From: Micromonosporaceae bacterium KJ-029
GTDB lineage: Bacteria; Actinomycetota; Actinomycetes; Mycobacteriales; Micromonosporaceae
Direction: 5' to 3'
Assembly (NCBI GenBank): GCA_005402585.1
Contig: BIFP01000016.1
Location: 1-64,000 of the forward strand
DNA: 64,000 nt
The notes under the pieces were generated by a model. It ran no database searches. It saw nothing but the letters and a program-made list of their open reading frames with translations, and had not been told where the DNA came from. This document shows, piece by piece, positions 15,838 to 29,016 of the stretch. Made by a program: the position numbers and the translations under genes. Position 1 is the first letter of the stretch. Each line of letters starts with the position of its first letter.

Positions 15838-16358
15838 CGCTCCTCCCCTGCCAGAGCACCGACGCCGACCAGTTCGGCAAGTTCGGGGGCGTGGCTGCGC
15901 AGCCGGGCCAGCGCGTCGCGGGTCTGGCTCTTCACCGTGGACACCGAACAACCGAGCGCGGCGGCGGCTTCGACCTCGGTGAGATCCTCGAAGAACCGCA
16001 GCACGAGCACCGCCCGTTGGCGCGGGGCGAGCCGGGCCAACGCCGCCCGGACGACCAGTGCCTGGGCGACCCCGGCGGTGCCGTCCGGCATCGCCTGCTC
16101 CGGCGGATCCGCGTGCAGGTCGACACCCCGCCAGCGGCGTCGCCACAGCGTGACGTGCTGGCTGTACATCGTCCGCCGCACGTACGGTTCCGGGTCGCCG
16201 GCCGCACAGACCCGCTCCCAGTGCCGGGCGACCCGCACCAGTGTCAGCTGCACCAGATCCTCGGCCTGGTGCCGGTCACCGGTCAGCAACCACGCCGCCC
16301 GGGACAGTGCCGCGATCCGCCCGGCGACGTACGCCCGGAACGACTCTTCACCGTCCAC
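15834..16358 (-). CDS. SigE-family ECF RNA polymerase sigma factor
   Basis: About 174 residues from the GTG at 16358, which has GGGAG at good spacing; a GTG two codons upstream is too close to it. Region 2 is RAAWLLTGDRHQAEDLVQLTLVRVARHW and region 4 is LAPRQRAVLVLRFFEDLTEVEAAAALGCSVSTVKSQTRDALARL. This is the SigE-type ECF group (TIGR02983) of actinobacteria, often encoded with a membrane partner. The next gene starts inside its stop codon. Confidence 0.9.
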   Translation of the reverse strand: MDGEESFRAYVAGRIAALSRAAWLLTGDRHQAEDLVQLTLVRVARHWERVCAAGDPEPYVRRTMYSQHVTLWRRRWRGVDLHADPPEQAMPDGTAGVAQALVVRAALARLAPRQRAVLVLRFFEDLTEVEAAAALGCSVSTVKSQTRDALARLRSHAPELAELVGVGALAGEER

Positions 16359-16459
16359 GCCCACCTCCCGACCACCAACACGCCCGTCCCGGGTCTTTCG
16401 GGTGGGGAGACGATCACCGTAGTCGGTAGCGGGCAGGTGCCCGGCCGGCGTGGACCGGG

Positions 16460-16491
16460 CAGGGCGCCCCGCCGTCAGGCGAGGCGCCCTG
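16460..16491 (-). terminator. hairpin terminator after the GH9 cellulase gene
   Basis: A 9-bp perfect stem (16460-16468 with 16483-16491) 18 bases beyond the stop codon. No T-run. Confidence 0.55.
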
Positions 16492-16508
16492 CCGAGACGG
16501 TGCGTCCG

Positions 16509-20037
<3,529 letters not shown>

Positions 20038-20370
20038 CCTCTTACGCCAACCACGACCGGCCGCCGGACATCTCCGGCGGCCGGTCGCCGTTTACGGCCA
20101 GTCAGCTTTCGGGCTGAGATAGTACTGATCGGTAACCGTGTCCACGCCAGCCGGAGATTCATCACACCATCGATAGTTACCTATTTAAGCTTCTACATAT
20201 CGCCAGGCCAGGGCCGGTCATGACGGTTCGCCATCACCGACCAGGAGCATGACAGAGCGTCCTGGCATACGAACGTACGGTTGCCGCCGCGCTGGGCGGC
20301 GCGCGACAGTACGCGACACCTGGCGGCGCCGTCGATGCCGCCGCTCTCCCGCCCACCTGAGGAGATCGCG
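20038..20370. other. 333-base intergenic region with one terminator
   Basis: It holds the hairpin at 20055-20086, a relatively AT-rich patch around 20160-20200 (GTTACCTATTTAAGCTTCTACATAT) that could include the promoter of the aldehyde dehydrogenase gene, and no ORF I would support. Confidence 0.5.
20055..20086 (+). terminator. terminator after the LPXTG remnant
   Basis: A perfect 14-bp stem (20055-20068 with 20073-20086) with loop CATC, 18 bases after the stop codon. No T-run. Confidence 0.65.
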
Positions 20371-21936
20371 ATGGCTCTACGACTCGCCGACGGCACCTCC
20401 TGGTCCGACACCCTCGCCCGGGCGGTGGCAGCCGTCCCCGAGGCGTTCGACCAGCCGGTCGACGGTGTCACCACGCTGCACAACCTGCTCTCCGGCCAGT
20501 GGCGGGCGGTCGGCGTACCCACGCCGGTACGCACCCCCGTCGACAACACCGTGCTGGTCAACCTGCCCCGGCTGGACGCGCAGACCGCCCGCGACGCGGT
20601 CACCCACGCCGCGGCCAGCCACACCGAATGGGCGAACACCCCGCTCGCCGAGCGCAAGGCCCGGGTCAGCGACGCCCTGGACGCCCTGACCGCCCACCGC
20701 GACCTGCTCGCCCTGCTGCTCGTCTGGGAGATCGGCAAGCCGTGGCGACTGGCCTGCGCCGACGTGGACCGCGCCCTGGACGGGGTGCGCTGGTACGTCG
20801 GCGAGATCGACCGGATGCTCGCCGAGGGCCGCCAGCCGCTGCCCGGCCCGGTCAGCAACATCGCCTCGTGGAACTACCCGATGAGCGTGCTCGTGCACGC
20901 CGAGCTGGTGCAGCTGCTGGCCGGCAACGCGGTCATCGCCAAGACGCCGTCGCAGGGCGGCGCGGTGTGCCTGACCGTGGCGCACGCGCTGCTGCACCGA
21001 GCCGGGCTCCCCGCCACCCTGCTCTCCGGCAGCGGCGAGGCACTGTCGGAGGTCCTCGTCCGGGCGCCGGAGATCGGCGCGGTGGCGTTCGTCGGTGGAC
21101 GGTCCAACGGCGGCAAGGTGGCCGCCGCGCTGCTCGACTCCGACAAGCGCCACTTCATCGAGCAGGAGGGCCTCAACGCCTGGGGAGTCTGGAACTTCTC
21201 CCAGTGGGACCTGCTCGCCGCCCACCTGAAGAAGGGCTTCGAGTACGGCAAGCAGCGCTGCACCGCGTACCCACGGTTCGTGGTCCAGCGGGACCTGGTC
21301 GACGAGTTCCTCGACATGTACCTGCCCGTGGTGCGATCGATCCGATTCGGCCATCCACTGGCGGTGGACGAGACCTGGCGGCCCGGCGACCCACTGCCCG
21401 AGCTGGACTTCGGCCCGCTGATCAGCGGTGCCAAGGCCGACGAGTTGCGCCGCAAGGTCGACGAGGCGGTACGCGGCGGCGCCATCCCGCTGTACCGGGG
21501 CAAGCTCGACGGCGCGCCGTTCCTACCCGGCCAGGACACCTCGGCGTACGCCGCGCCGTCGGTGCTGCTGGCGCCGCCCGGCCGGTCCCGGCTGATGCAC
21601 GCCGAGCCGTTCGGCCCGGTCGACACCATCGTCGTGGTGGACACCACCGACGAGCTGCTGGCCCAGATGAACGCCTCCAACGGCGCGCTGGTGGCCTCGC
21701 TGGCCTGCGACGACACCGACGAGGCGGCCAAGCTCGCGGTCGACCTGCAAGCCTTCAAGGTGGGCATCAACAAGCCGCGTTCCCGGGGCGACCGAGAGGA
21801 GCCCTTCGGCGGCCGGGGCGCCTCCTGGAAGGGCGCCTTCGTCGGCGGCGACCTGCTGGTGCAGGCCGTCACGACCGGCGCCGACGAGCGCCTCTACGGC
21901 AACTTCCCCGACCACAGCAGCTACCCGGCCACCTGA
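20371..21936 (+). CDS. aldehyde dehydrogenase family protein
   Basis: A 521-residue NAD(P)-dependent aldehyde dehydrogenase-like protein. The start ATG has GAGGAG at good spacing. The cofactor-binding segment is SNIASWNYPMSVLVHAELVQLLAGNAVIAKTPSQ, where other ALDHs have the PWNFP...KPS motif. The general-base Glu lies in HFIEQEGLNAWGV, and the nucleophile Cys is in GKQRCTAYPRFVVQ (~297). The E-x-E-G and C-x-A-Y contexts differ from well-known benzaldehyde or betaine enzymes. Substrate unknown. It stands alone between terminators. Confidence 0.85.
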   Translation: MALRLADGTSWSDTLARAVAAVPEAFDQPVDGVTTLHNLLSGQWRAVGVPTPVRTPVDNTVLVNLPRLDAQTARDAVTHAAASHTEWANTPLAERKARVSDALDALTAHRDLLALLLVWEIGKPWRLACADVDRALDGVRWYVGEIDRMLAEGRQPLPGPVSNIASWNYPMSVLVHAELVQLLAGNAVIAKTPSQGGAVCLTVAHALLHRAGLPATLLSGSGEALSEVLVRAPEIGAVAFVGGRSNGGKVAAALLDSDKRHFIEQEGLNAWGVWNFSQWDLLAAHLKKGFEYGKQRCTAYPRFVVQRDLVDEFLDMYLPVVRSIRFGHPLAVDETWRPGDPLPELDFGPLISGAKADELRRKVDEAVRGGAIPLYRGKLDGAPFLPGQDTSAYAAPSVLLAPPGRSRLMHAEPFGPVDTIVVVDTTDELLAQMNASNGALVASLACDDTDEAAKLAVDLQAFKVGINKPRSRGDREEPFGGRGASWKGAFVGGDLLVQAVTTGADERLYGNFPDHSSYPAT

Positions 21937-21943
21937 GACAGGC

Positions 21944-21979
21944 GGTGGGCAGGGCGCCCGCACCGGGCCCCTGCCCACC
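21944..21979. terminator. bidirectional terminator between convergent genes
   Basis: A perfect 11-bp stem (21944-21954 with 21969-21979) between the aldehyde dehydrogenase stop and the stop of the ACT/GNAT gene on the opposite strand. Confidence 0.65.
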
Positions 21980-22013
21980 TCACCGTCCTCCGCACCGGAG
22001 GTCGGTCGTCTGA

Positions 22014-23075
22014 TCAGCCGGTACGCTCCACCGACGCCGGCACCCCGGCGCCGAGGGGCACGGTCATGGTCAACAGGGATCCGTCCCGCTCGACCGTGGT
22101 CGGCCGGGACAGCCGGCGCAGCGTACGCAGCATCGGCGCGTTGTCCGCCTGGACGTGCAACACCATGGCCGCGTAGCCGGCCGACTCGGCCTGCCGGGTC
22201 AACCGCCGCAACAGCGTCGAGCCCAGCCCGCGCCGCTGCCAGTCGTCGCGGACCAGCAGCGCCAGTTCGGCCTCGTCGCCCTCGGCGAGCAGGTTCGCCA
22301 TCGCGACGACCGACTCGGCCGCCCCGCCGGATCCGGTCGCCACGGCGACCAGGGTCAGCCCGCGGGCCGGCTCCAGCAGCCGGCGCAGCCGGGCCGGGGA
22401 CGGCTGGCCCGCCCCGCCCAGGTAGCGGCGCTGGCGGCTACGCGCCGAGCAGGTCTCGTGCAGCTCCACCACCGCCGCCAGGTCGTCCGCGACCGCCGGG
22501 CGCACCGTCAGCTCTGCCCCGTCCGGCAGGACCACGACGACCTGCTCGGAGGTGCGGCGGGCCGCGGTGGCACCCAACTCCAGCAGCGCCTGCGCCCGCG
22601 CGTACTCCGCCGGGGTGAAGCTCGGCGCGACCCGGCGCAGGGCGTACGACCCGCCGTTGGGATCGGCCAGCAGCATGGTCACCCCGTCGATTCCCGACCG
22701 GGCCGCGACCGGCGCGGGACGCCAGGTCACCTCGTCGGCGCCGACCAGGGCCCGCAGCACCTCCCCGGTCGCGTCCGGGTCGTGGACCAGCCGGGTGGCC
22801 AGCCCGAGCACCCTGGTCGGCTGGTCGGCCAGGCCACGCGCCTCACTGCGCGCCACCCAGCAGTCCCGGCCCCGGCCCCGCTCGACGGCGGCGATGAGGT
22901 CCGCCTCGTCGAGGGTGTCCGGCGCGTCGACGAGGAAGTCGTCGACGGCACCGCGCTCGGTCGTGTGCACCTGCACGGTGAGGATGTTGACTCCGCGCAA
23001 CGCGAGGCTCGCCGTGAGCACCGACAGGTAGCCCGGCCGGTCGTCCACGGTGGCCCGGATCCGCCACAGCGTCAT
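22014..23075 (-). CDS. ACT domain fused to GNAT acetyltransferase
   Basis: A 353-residue protein from the ATG at 23075 (MTLWRIRATVDDRPGYLSVL). Residues 1-~75 are an ACT domain (RATVDDRPGYLSVLTASLALRGVNILTVQVHTT). A middle region follows, and then a GNAT domain (~205-340) with RPAVADDLAAVVELHE, the acyl-CoA loop VRDDWQRRGLGSTLLRRL and VLHVQADNAPMLRTLRRL. Proteins with an amino-acid-sensing ACT regulating a GNAT domain are reported from actinobacteria as amino-acid-controlled protein acetyltransferases. That role is plausible here, but the ligand is not known. The next gene upstream also begins with an ACT domain. Confidence 0.8.
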   Translation of the reverse strand: MTLWRIRATVDDRPGYLSVLTASLALRGVNILTVQVHTTERGAVDDFLVDAPDTLDEADLIAAVERGRGRDCWVARSEARGLADQPTRVLGLATRLVHDPDATGEVLRALVGADEVTWRPAPVAARSGIDGVTMLLADPNGGSYALRRVAPSFTPAEYARAQALLELGATAARRTSEQVVVVLPDGAELTVRPAVADDLAAVVELHETCSARSRQRRYLGGAGQPSPARLRRLLEPARGLTLVAVATGSGGAAESVVAMANLLAEGDEAELALLVRDDWQRRGLGSTLLRRLTRQAESAGYAAMVLHVQADNAPMLRTLRRLSRPTTVERDGSLLTMTVPLGAGVPASVERTG

Positions 23076-23187
23076 CGTTGCCTCCCTTCCGGTGCCAGCC
23101 TCGCCCCCGGCTGTTGCGGGCCGGTTGCCCCACCGTGTCCAGCCGCGACCAGCCGCTGCGGTCTGCGTCACAGCTGGCCGGACACCA

Positions 23188-23886
23188 TCACGGGTTGGCG
23201 CTGACCGGCGGGGTGCCGACGAGGTCCAGACGGTCACCGAGGATCACCGCGCTGGCCCGGACCAGCTGCGCCAGCCGGTCCACCTCGGTGGAGTGGAAGG
23301 TCGCCGGTGCCAGCGCGTCGCTGGGCTCCCGGGACACCAGCAGGACCAGTCCGGCCCGGCCGAACGGCGCGACCGCGAAATGGCCACCGTCGGGCATGGT
23401 GATCGCGCGGGCGCGCAGCGGCGTCACCTCCGGCAGCCGCGGCGGTACGGGCGTACGCCAGCTGGCGTGAGCCACGGTCGCCCCGCCGCCACCGGCACGG
23501 GCCCAGTCGACCGGCACCACCGCCGCGACCGCCCACTCGGCGGCGAGCAGCCCGGGCACCGCGTCGACCAGGGTGACCAGACCGTCGACCGGGTTGGCGG
23601 CGACCTGCGCCAGCAACTCGGCGTCCTGGCCGGTGGTGGTGGGCGCGCCGATCGCCCGCCAGACTCCGTCCACCCGTACCCCGGGAATGGCCGCCAGGCC
23701 GGCCAGCAGCCGCTCCACCCGGGCGGCGCCCGGCCACACCACGGTGAAGTCGTCGACCGCGCGCCCGCCGAGGCGTTCCAGCACGACCACCTGGACGATG
23801 TCCGCGCCCGACACTCCCAGGGTGCGAGCCACCTGACCGAGCGTGCCCGGACGGTCCGGCAGGGTGACCCGAACGCGCAGCAACAT
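23188..23886 (-). CDS. ACT-domain protein of unknown function
   Basis: A 232-residue protein from the ATG at 23886. The N-terminus is an ACT domain (LRVRVTLPDRPGTLGQVARTLGVSGADIVQVVVLE). The C-terminal ~140 residues resemble a degenerate GAF-like or sensor domain (FAVAPFGRAGLVLLVSREPSDALAP, then HSTEVDRLAQLVRASAVILGDRL). It lies 112 bases upstream of, and in the same direction as, the ACT-GNAT gene, so a shared amino-acid-sensing function is likely. No catalytic motif seen. Confidence 0.7.
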   Translation of the reverse strand: MLLRVRVTLPDRPGTLGQVARTLGVSGADIVQVVVLERLGGRAVDDFTVVWPGAARVERLLAGLAAIPGVRVDGVWRAIGAPTTTGQDAELLAQVAANPVDGLVTLVDAVPGLLAAEWAVAAVVPVDWARAGGGGATVAHASWRTPVPPRLPEVTPLRARAITMPDGGHFAVAPFGRAGLVLLVSREPSDALAPATFHSTEVDRLAQLVRASAVILGDRLDLVGTPPVSANP

Positions 23887-24034
23887 CTGAACCCCTCCGC
23901 TCGGCGGGCCGGCGCGGTGGCCGGCAGGCTGGTCCCCAGCCTGGCAGTTGACCATTTCGTCCCTGTTGCGGCGGCATGTCCCGAGGGTCAAACCTGACCT
24001 TGACAACCCGCCCGAGCTGCCATGAACTGTCCGG

Positions 24035-25168
24035 ATGACCGATCCGGCCGCTCGCCGGGCCACCCCCGATCACCAACCAGCTGCCGACGAGACCCCCGAT
24101 CCGGCGGCCGACAAGGCGCCCGAACCGGCCGTCGGCTCCCCCGTCGGTCTGGATCTCGACCGGCTCGGCGGCTACCTGGCGGAGCACCGGCCCGAGCTGG
24201 CCACCGGCCCGCTGCGGGCCGAGCTGATCGCCGGCGGACGCTCCAACCTGACCTACCTGGTGCGGATCGGCGAGCGGGAACTGGTGCTGCGCCGGCCACC
24301 GCTCGGGCACGTACTGGCCACCGCGCACGACATGGCCCGCGAGTTCCGCGTCATCTCGGCGCTGGCCCCGACCGCCGTCCCGGTGCCGCGAACCCTGCTG
24401 CTGTACCCGGACGCCGACCTGCTCGGCGCCCCGTTCTACCTGATGGAGCGGGTCCCCGGCGAGGTGTTCCGCAGCCGGTCCCGGACCGACCAGCTCACCG
24501 CCGAGCAGCGGCGCGGCCTGGCCATGGCGATGATGGACACCCTCGCGACACTGCACGCGGTGGAGCCGGCGTCGGTCGGCCTGGCCGACTTCGGCCGCCC
24601 CGAGGGCTACCTCGCCCGGCAGGTCCGCCGCTGGGCGGGCCAGCTGGACCGTTCCCGCAGCCGACCGTTGCCCGGCATCGACGAGCTGCGCGACCGGCTC
24701 GCCGCCACCGCACCCGAGGGCGCCAACGCGGGCCGCGTCGTGCACGGCGACTACCGGCTGGACAACCTGCTCGCCACGGTCGACCCGGTGACCGTGACGG
24801 CGGTGCTGGACTGGGAGATGGCGACCCTCGGCGACCCGCTCGCCGACCTCGGGCTGCTGCTGACGTACTGGGACGTGCTCGGCGACAGTGACGCCGGGGA
24901 CGGCAACCCGGTCGCCGACGGGCTGGGGCCGCGCGCCGGCTTCCCGACCGGCGCCGAGCTGATCGACCGGTACGCCGCCGGCAGCGACACCGACGTCGGC
25001 CCGCTGCACTGGCACGTGGCGCTGGGCTGCTTCAAGCTCGCCGTGATCTGCGAGGGCATCCACTACCGGCACACCCTCGGGCAGACCCTCGGCGAGGGTT
25101 TCGACACCATCGGCGAGATGGTGGCTCCGCTGGTCGCACACGGACTGAGCACCGTAGGAGAGGCGTGA
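24035..25168 (+). CDS. APH-family phosphotransferase (ACAD10/11 kinase-domain type)
   Basis: A 377-residue kinase-like protein. After a disordered Pro/Ala-rich ~40 residues come the nucleotide-binding glycine strand [25 protein letters not shown], the catalytic loop [12 protein letters not shown] and the metal-binding [15 protein letters not shown]. This order and these variants match the aminoglycoside-phosphotransferase-fold domain fused to acyl-CoA dehydrogenase in animal ACAD10/ACAD11. Its TGA overlaps the ATG of the acyl-CoA dehydrogenase gene, reproducing the same pairing as two coupled genes. The proposed role is phosphorylation of a hydroxy-fatty acid or hydroxyacyl-CoA before elimination. 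Confidence 0.85.
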   Translation: MTDPAARRATPDHQPAADETPDPAADKAPEPAVGSPVGLDLDRLGGYLAEHRPELATGPLRAELIAGGRSNLTYLVRIGERELVLRRPPLGHVLATAHDMAREFRVISALAPTAVPVPRTLLLYPDADLLGAPFYLMERVPGEVFRSRSRTDQLTAEQRRGLAMAMMDTLATLHAVEPASVGLADFGRPEGYLARQVRRWAGQLDRSRSRPLPGIDELRDRLAATAPEGANAGRVVHGDYRLDNLLATVDPVTVTAVLDWEMATLGDPLADLGLLLTYWDVLGDSDAGDGNPVADGLGPRAGFPTGAELIDRYAAGSDTDVGPLHWHVALGCFKLAVICEGIHYRHTLGQTLGEGFDTIGEMVAPLVAHGLSTVGEA

Positions 25169-26403
25169 TGGACTTCGCGTACGACGCCCGCACCGAACAG
25201 CTGCGCGGGGAGCTGACCGAGTTCCTGGAGCAGCACGTCTATCCGGCCGAGGCGGTGCACGCCGCCCAGGTGGCCGCCGCCGGTGACCCGTGGGCCCGGC
25301 CGCCGGTGCTGGCCGAGTTGAAGGCCGAGGCCCGACGGCGCGGCCTGTGGAACCTCTTCCTGCCCGATCCGCGCCACGGTGCCGGGCTGACCAACCTCCA
25401 GTACGCTCCCCTCGCCGAGCTGACCGGGCGCAGCCCCCACCTCGCCCCGGAGGCGCTCAACTGCGCCGCGCCGGACACCGGCAACATGGAACTGCTCGCC
25501 GAGTTCGGCTCCCCCGCGCAGCGCGAGCGATGGCTCACGCCACTGCTGGCCGGGGAGATCCGCTCGGCGTTCTGCATGACCGAACCGGAGGTGGCCTCCT
25601 CCGACGCGACGAACATCGCCACCTCGATCCGGCGCGACGGCGACCACTACGTGATCGACGGCCGCAAGTGGTGGTCGTCCGGGGCGATGGACCCGGCCTG
25701 CGAGATCTTCATCGTGATGGGCAAGACCGATCCCGGCGCCGACCGGCACCGGCAGCAGAGCATGATCCTGGTCCCCCGGAACACGCCGGGAGTCACGGTC
25801 CGCCGGGGCATGACGGTCTTCGGCTACAGCGACGCCCCGCACGGCGGCCACGCCGAGATCGACTTCGACGGCGTACGGGTGCCGGCGGAGAACCTGGTCG
25901 GCGCCGTGGGTGCCGGTTTCGCCATCGCCCAGGCCCGGCTCGGTCCCGGCCGGATCCACCACTGCATGCGCCTGGTCGGCATGGCCGAACGGGCCCTGGA
26001 ACTGCTCTGCCGGCGGGCCACCGCCCGGGTCGCGTTCGGCCGCCCGCTCGCCGAGCAGGGCGTGGTGCGGGAGTGGATCGCCGAGTCCCGGGTCCGCATC
26101 GAACAGGCCCGGCTGCTGGTGCTCAAGACGGCCTGGCTGATGGACACCGTCGGCAACAAGGGCGCGCACACCGAGATCCAGGCCATCAAGATCGCCACGC
26201 CGGCGATGGCGGAGTGGGTGATCGACAAGGCGATCCAGGCGTACGGCGCCGCCGGCGTCAGCCAGGACACCCCCCTCGCGGCGCTCTGGGCCCAGGCCCG
26301 CACCCTCCGCCTGGCCGACGGCCCCGACGAGGTACACCGGGCCAGCCTCGCCAAACGCGAACTGCGCCGCTGGGAACGCCCCAACCCGCGTTCGTCGCGT
26401 TAA
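25168..26403 (+). CDS. acyl-CoA dehydrogenase (ACAD11-like)
   Basis: A 411-residue FAD flavoprotein. Motifs are [24 protein letters not shown] (acyl-CoA/FAD contact) and GRKWWSSGA, the latter typical of ACAD10/11-like enzymes. Others are [58 protein letters not shown] and the C-terminal [18 protein letters not shown]. The start ATG is inside the kinase stop (TGATG). The stop TAA itself is the beginning of a dispersed repeat at 26398. With the preceding kinase it probably converts a 4-hydroxyacyl substrate (inference from family). Confidence 0.9.
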   Translation: MDFAYDARTEQLRGELTEFLEQHVYPAEAVHAAQVAAAGDPWARPPVLAELKAEARRRGLWNLFLPDPRHGAGLTNLQYAPLAELTGRSPHLAPEALNCAAPDTGNMELLAEFGSPAQRERWLTPLLAGEIRSAFCMTEPEVASSDATNIATSIRRDGDHYVIDGRKWWSSGAMDPACEIFIVMGKTDPGADRHRQQSMILVPRNTPGVTVRRGMTVFGYSDAPHGGHAEIDFDGVRVPAENLVGAVGAGFAIAQARLGPGRIHHCMRLVGMAERALELLCRRATARVAFGRPLAEQGVVREWIAESRVRIEQARLLVLKTAWLMDTVGNKGAHTEIQAIKIATPAMAEWVIDKAIQAYGAAGVSQDTPLAALWAQARTLRLADGPDEVHRASLAKRELRRWERPNPRSSR

Positions 26404-26460
26404 GAAGGGGCCCCTGCTATACCGCAGGCGTTAACAAGGGGCCCTTCCTTGCATCAGGCG
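26398..26460. repeat. dispersed repeat of the 'aaggggcccctt' type, copy 1
   Basis: Two half-units of the form GCGTTAAgaaggggccccTgct and GCGTTAAcaaggggccCttcc, separated by ATACCGCAG. The same two-unit design recurs at 59126-59185. Each half has a GGGGCCCC palindrome. It lies between convergent gene ends and supplies the stop of one of them, so it may work as a terminator. Confidence 0.75.
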
Positions 26461-27500
26461 GAGGCGCGCTCGACGAGCTGGGTGTCCAGGACGATGTGCG
26501 GGTCGGGGATCTCGTCGCCCCGGATCCGGGCGACCAGTAGCCGCGCCATCTGCCGGCCCATCTCCTCTACCGGCTGGAACACCGACGTCAACGGCGGGTC
26601 GGCCTGGCGGGCGATGGGGGCGTCGTCGAAACCGATCACGGCCACGTCCTCCGGCACCCGCCGGCCGGCCTCGCGCAGCGTCCGCAGCGCGCCGAACGCC
26701 ATCAGGTCGGCCGCGACGAACACCGCGTCCAGGTCCGGGCAGCGGTCCAGCAGCTGCCGCATGGCCGTCGCCCCGCTCTCCTCGCCGAAGTCGCCGTACG
26801 CGATCAGGTCGGGGTCGACGCCGAACCCGGCGGTCCGCACCGCGTCCCGGTAGCCGGACAACCGGGCCAGGCCGGCGCCCATGTCCTGCGGGCCGGCGAT
26901 GGTGGCGATGCGCCGCCGGCCCCGGCCGGCGAGGTACTCCACCGCCTGCCGCGCCCCACCGGCGTTGTTGACATCGACGAACGAGGCGGGCTGGGCCTCG
27001 GGGTGCAGCATCCGCGCGGGCCGGCCGCCGAGCACGGTCGGCAGGCCGCGTTCCTCCAGCAGCGTGGGCAACGGATCGGCGTCGTGCAGCGACAGCAGCA
27101 GTACGCCGTCGACGTGCTGGTTGGTCAGGTGGTGCTCGACCCGCTCCCGTTCCAGCGGTGACTGCGCCATGGCCAGCCAGAGCTGCAACGGCGTCTCCAG
27201 CAGCACCGAGCTGATCCCGCGCACGATGCCGGCGAAGAACGGCTCGGCGAAGAGCCGCTCACCGGACTCGCTGACCACCAGGGCCACCGAGTCGGTCCGC
27301 TGGGTGACCAGCGCCCGGGCGGCCCGGTTCGGCACGTACCCCAGCTCTGCGATGGCCTGCTGCACGGCGGCGCGGGCCTCCGGGCTCACCTGGGGAGAGC
27401 CGTTGACCACGCGGGAGACCGTCCCGCGGCCGACTCCGGCGCGGGCAGCGACCGCGTCGAGGGTCGGACGCCCAAGCGACCGGGTGCGCTGCGTTGTCAT
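26454..27500 (-). CDS. cebR: LacI-family cellobiose/cello-oligosaccharide repressor
   Basis: A 348-residue LacI regulator. The helix-turn-helix is PTLDAVAARAGVGRGTVSRVVNGSPQVSPEARAAV (~12-46) with hinge ELGYVPNRAARALVTQRTDSVALVV. The periplasmic-binding-like ligand domain contains GVLLLSLHDAD, FVDVNNAGGARQAVEYLAGRGRRRIATIAGP and DVAVIGFDDAPIARQADPPLTSV. It is encoded next to a GH1 beta-glucosidase and the cebEFG transporter, and CebR boxes lie upstream of cebE and the GH9 cellulase. Together these identify CebR with good confidence. No box is seen in front of cebR itself. Confidence 0.9.
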   Translation of the reverse strand: MTTQRTRSLGRPTLDAVAARAGVGRGTVSRVVNGSPQVSPEARAAVQQAIAELGYVPNRAARALVTQRTDSVALVVSESGERLFAEPFFAGIVRGISSVLLETPLQLWLAMAQSPLERERVEHHLTNQHVDGVLLLSLHDADPLPTLLEERGLPTVLGGRPARMLHPEAQPASFVDVNNAGGARQAVEYLAGRGRRRIATIAGPQDMGAGLARLSGYRDAVRTAGFGVDPDLIAYGDFGEESGATAMRQLLDRCPDLDAVFVAADLMAFGALRTLREAGRRVPEDVAVIGFDDAPIARQADPPLTSVFQPVEEMGRQMARLLVARIRGDEIPDPHIVLDTQLVERASA

Positions 27501-27582
27501 CGTCTGCTCCTCCGACGTCAGGCTGCCCCGGCACCACCTTCGGCGTTGGTGCCGGGCCGCCCGTTACTGGCTGGCCATCGCC

Positions 27583-29016
27583 CTATTGTGCGGCCAGACC
27601 GTTGCGTCGGATCACCTCCGCGTACCAGCTGGCACTGGACTTGGGGATGCGGGTCTGGCTGTCGTAGTCGACGTAGATCATGCCGAACCGCTTGGTGTAA
27701 CCCCAGGCCCACTCGAAATTATCCATCAGCGACCAGGCGAAGTATCCCCGCAGGGGGACGCCCGCGCTGATCGCCTCGTGCGCGGCGCGCAGGTGTGCAT
27801 CAAAGTACGCCAGCCGCTCGACGTCGTCGACCTGGCCGTCGACCACCGCGTCGACGAAGGCCGACCCGTTCTCGGTGACGTACAGCGGCAGGTCGGTGTA
27901 CTCCTCGTGCACCCGGCGCAGCGTCTCCACGAGACCGGGGGCGTCGATCTCCCAGTCCATGTCGGTGACCGGGACACCCCGGGTGACGAACCGGACGTCC
28001 TCGCTGCCCGGCCAGTTGGACGGGTCCCGCCAGTAGCGCTCCGGCAACTCGCCGGGCACCGGCGCGGCCACCACGTGACGGCTGTAGTAGTTGATCCCGA
28101 CCAGGTCCAGCGGCGTGGCGATGGTGGCCAGGTCACCGTCGCGGACGTGCGCGAAGTCGGTCACCTTCGCCAGGTCGGCGACCAGGTCGTCCGGGTACTC
28201 GCCGCGCAGCAGCGGGTCCAGGAAGAACCGGTTGGCCAGCCCGTCGATGCGCCGGGCGGCGTCGACGTCGCCGGGCGACTCGGTGGCCGGGGTCACCGGG
28301 TACAGGTTGACGGTCACCCCGAGCTGGGCGGTGGGCCGGGCCGCGCGCAGTGCCTGTACGGCGAGCCCGTGCCCGAGCATCAGGTGGTGCCCGGCCCGGA
28401 CCGCGGCGGCCCCGTCGGAGCGGCCGGGGGCGTGCTTTCCGGAGCCGTAGCCGAGGAAGGCCGAGCACCACGGCTCGTTGAGCGTGGTCCAGTACTTCAC
28501 CCGGTCGCCCAGCGCGTCCGCCACCAGTTGGGTGTAGTCGGCGAACCGGGCGGCGGTGTCCCGGGCCGGCCAGCCACCGGCGTCCTCCAGCTCCTGGGGC
28601 AGGTCCCAGTGGTACAGGGTGAGCCAGGGCTCGATCCCGTTGGCCAGCAGCTCGTCGACCAGCCGCCGGTAGAAGTCAAGCCCCTCGGCGTTGGCCGGGC
28701 CCGACCCGCCCGGCTGCACCCGCGGCCAGGAGACCGAGAACCGGTACGACTTCAGCCCCAGCTCGGCCATCAGCCGCACGTCGTCGCCAACCCGGTGGTA
28801 GTGGTCGCAGGCGACGTCGCCGGTGTGCCCGGCGATCGTCTGGCCCTCGGTGTGGCTGAAGGTGTCCCAGATCGACGGGGTACGCCCGCCCTCGGCCGCA
28901 GCGCCCTCGATCTGGTACGCGGCCGTCGCCGCCCCCCAGAGGAACCCGGGCGGGAAGGTCAGCGGCGCACGCTCGTCGAGGACACCGACGGCGGGTGGGA
29001 TGGCGGGGTTGCTCAC
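27583..29016 (-). CDS. bglC: GH1 beta-glucosidase (cellobiase)
   Basis: A 477-residue family 1 glycosidase without a signal peptide, therefore intracellular. It has the N-terminal [19 protein letters not shown] signature. The acid/base Glu is in TLNEPW and the nucleophile Glu in YVTENG. Aglycone and sugar contacts are HWDLPQ and [23 protein letters not shown]. It hydrolyses cellobiose and short cellodextrins brought in by CebEFG. The GTG start overlaps the cebG stop (GTGA). The symbol follows streptomycete usage. Confidence 0.93.
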   Translation of the reverse strand: MSNPAIPPAVGVLDERAPLTFPPGFLWGAATAAYQIEGAAAEGGRTPSIWDTFSHTEGQTIAGHTGDVACDHYHRVGDDVRLMAELGLKSYRFSVSWPRVQPGGSGPANAEGLDFYRRLVDELLANGIEPWLTLYHWDLPQELEDAGGWPARDTAARFADYTQLVADALGDRVKYWTTLNEPWCSAFLGYGSGKHAPGRSDGAAAVRAGHHLMLGHGLAVQALRAARPTAQLGVTVNLYPVTPATESPGDVDAARRIDGLANRFFLDPLLRGEYPDDLVADLAKVTDFAHVRDGDLATIATPLDLVGINYYSRHVVAAPVPGELPERYWRDPSNWPGSEDVRFVTRGVPVTDMDWEIDAPGLVETLRRVHEEYTDLPLYVTENGSAFVDAVVDGQVDDVERLAYFDAHLRAAHEAISAGVPLRGYFAWSLMDNFEWAWGYTKRFGMIYVDYDSQTRIPKSSASWYAEVIRRNGLAAQ

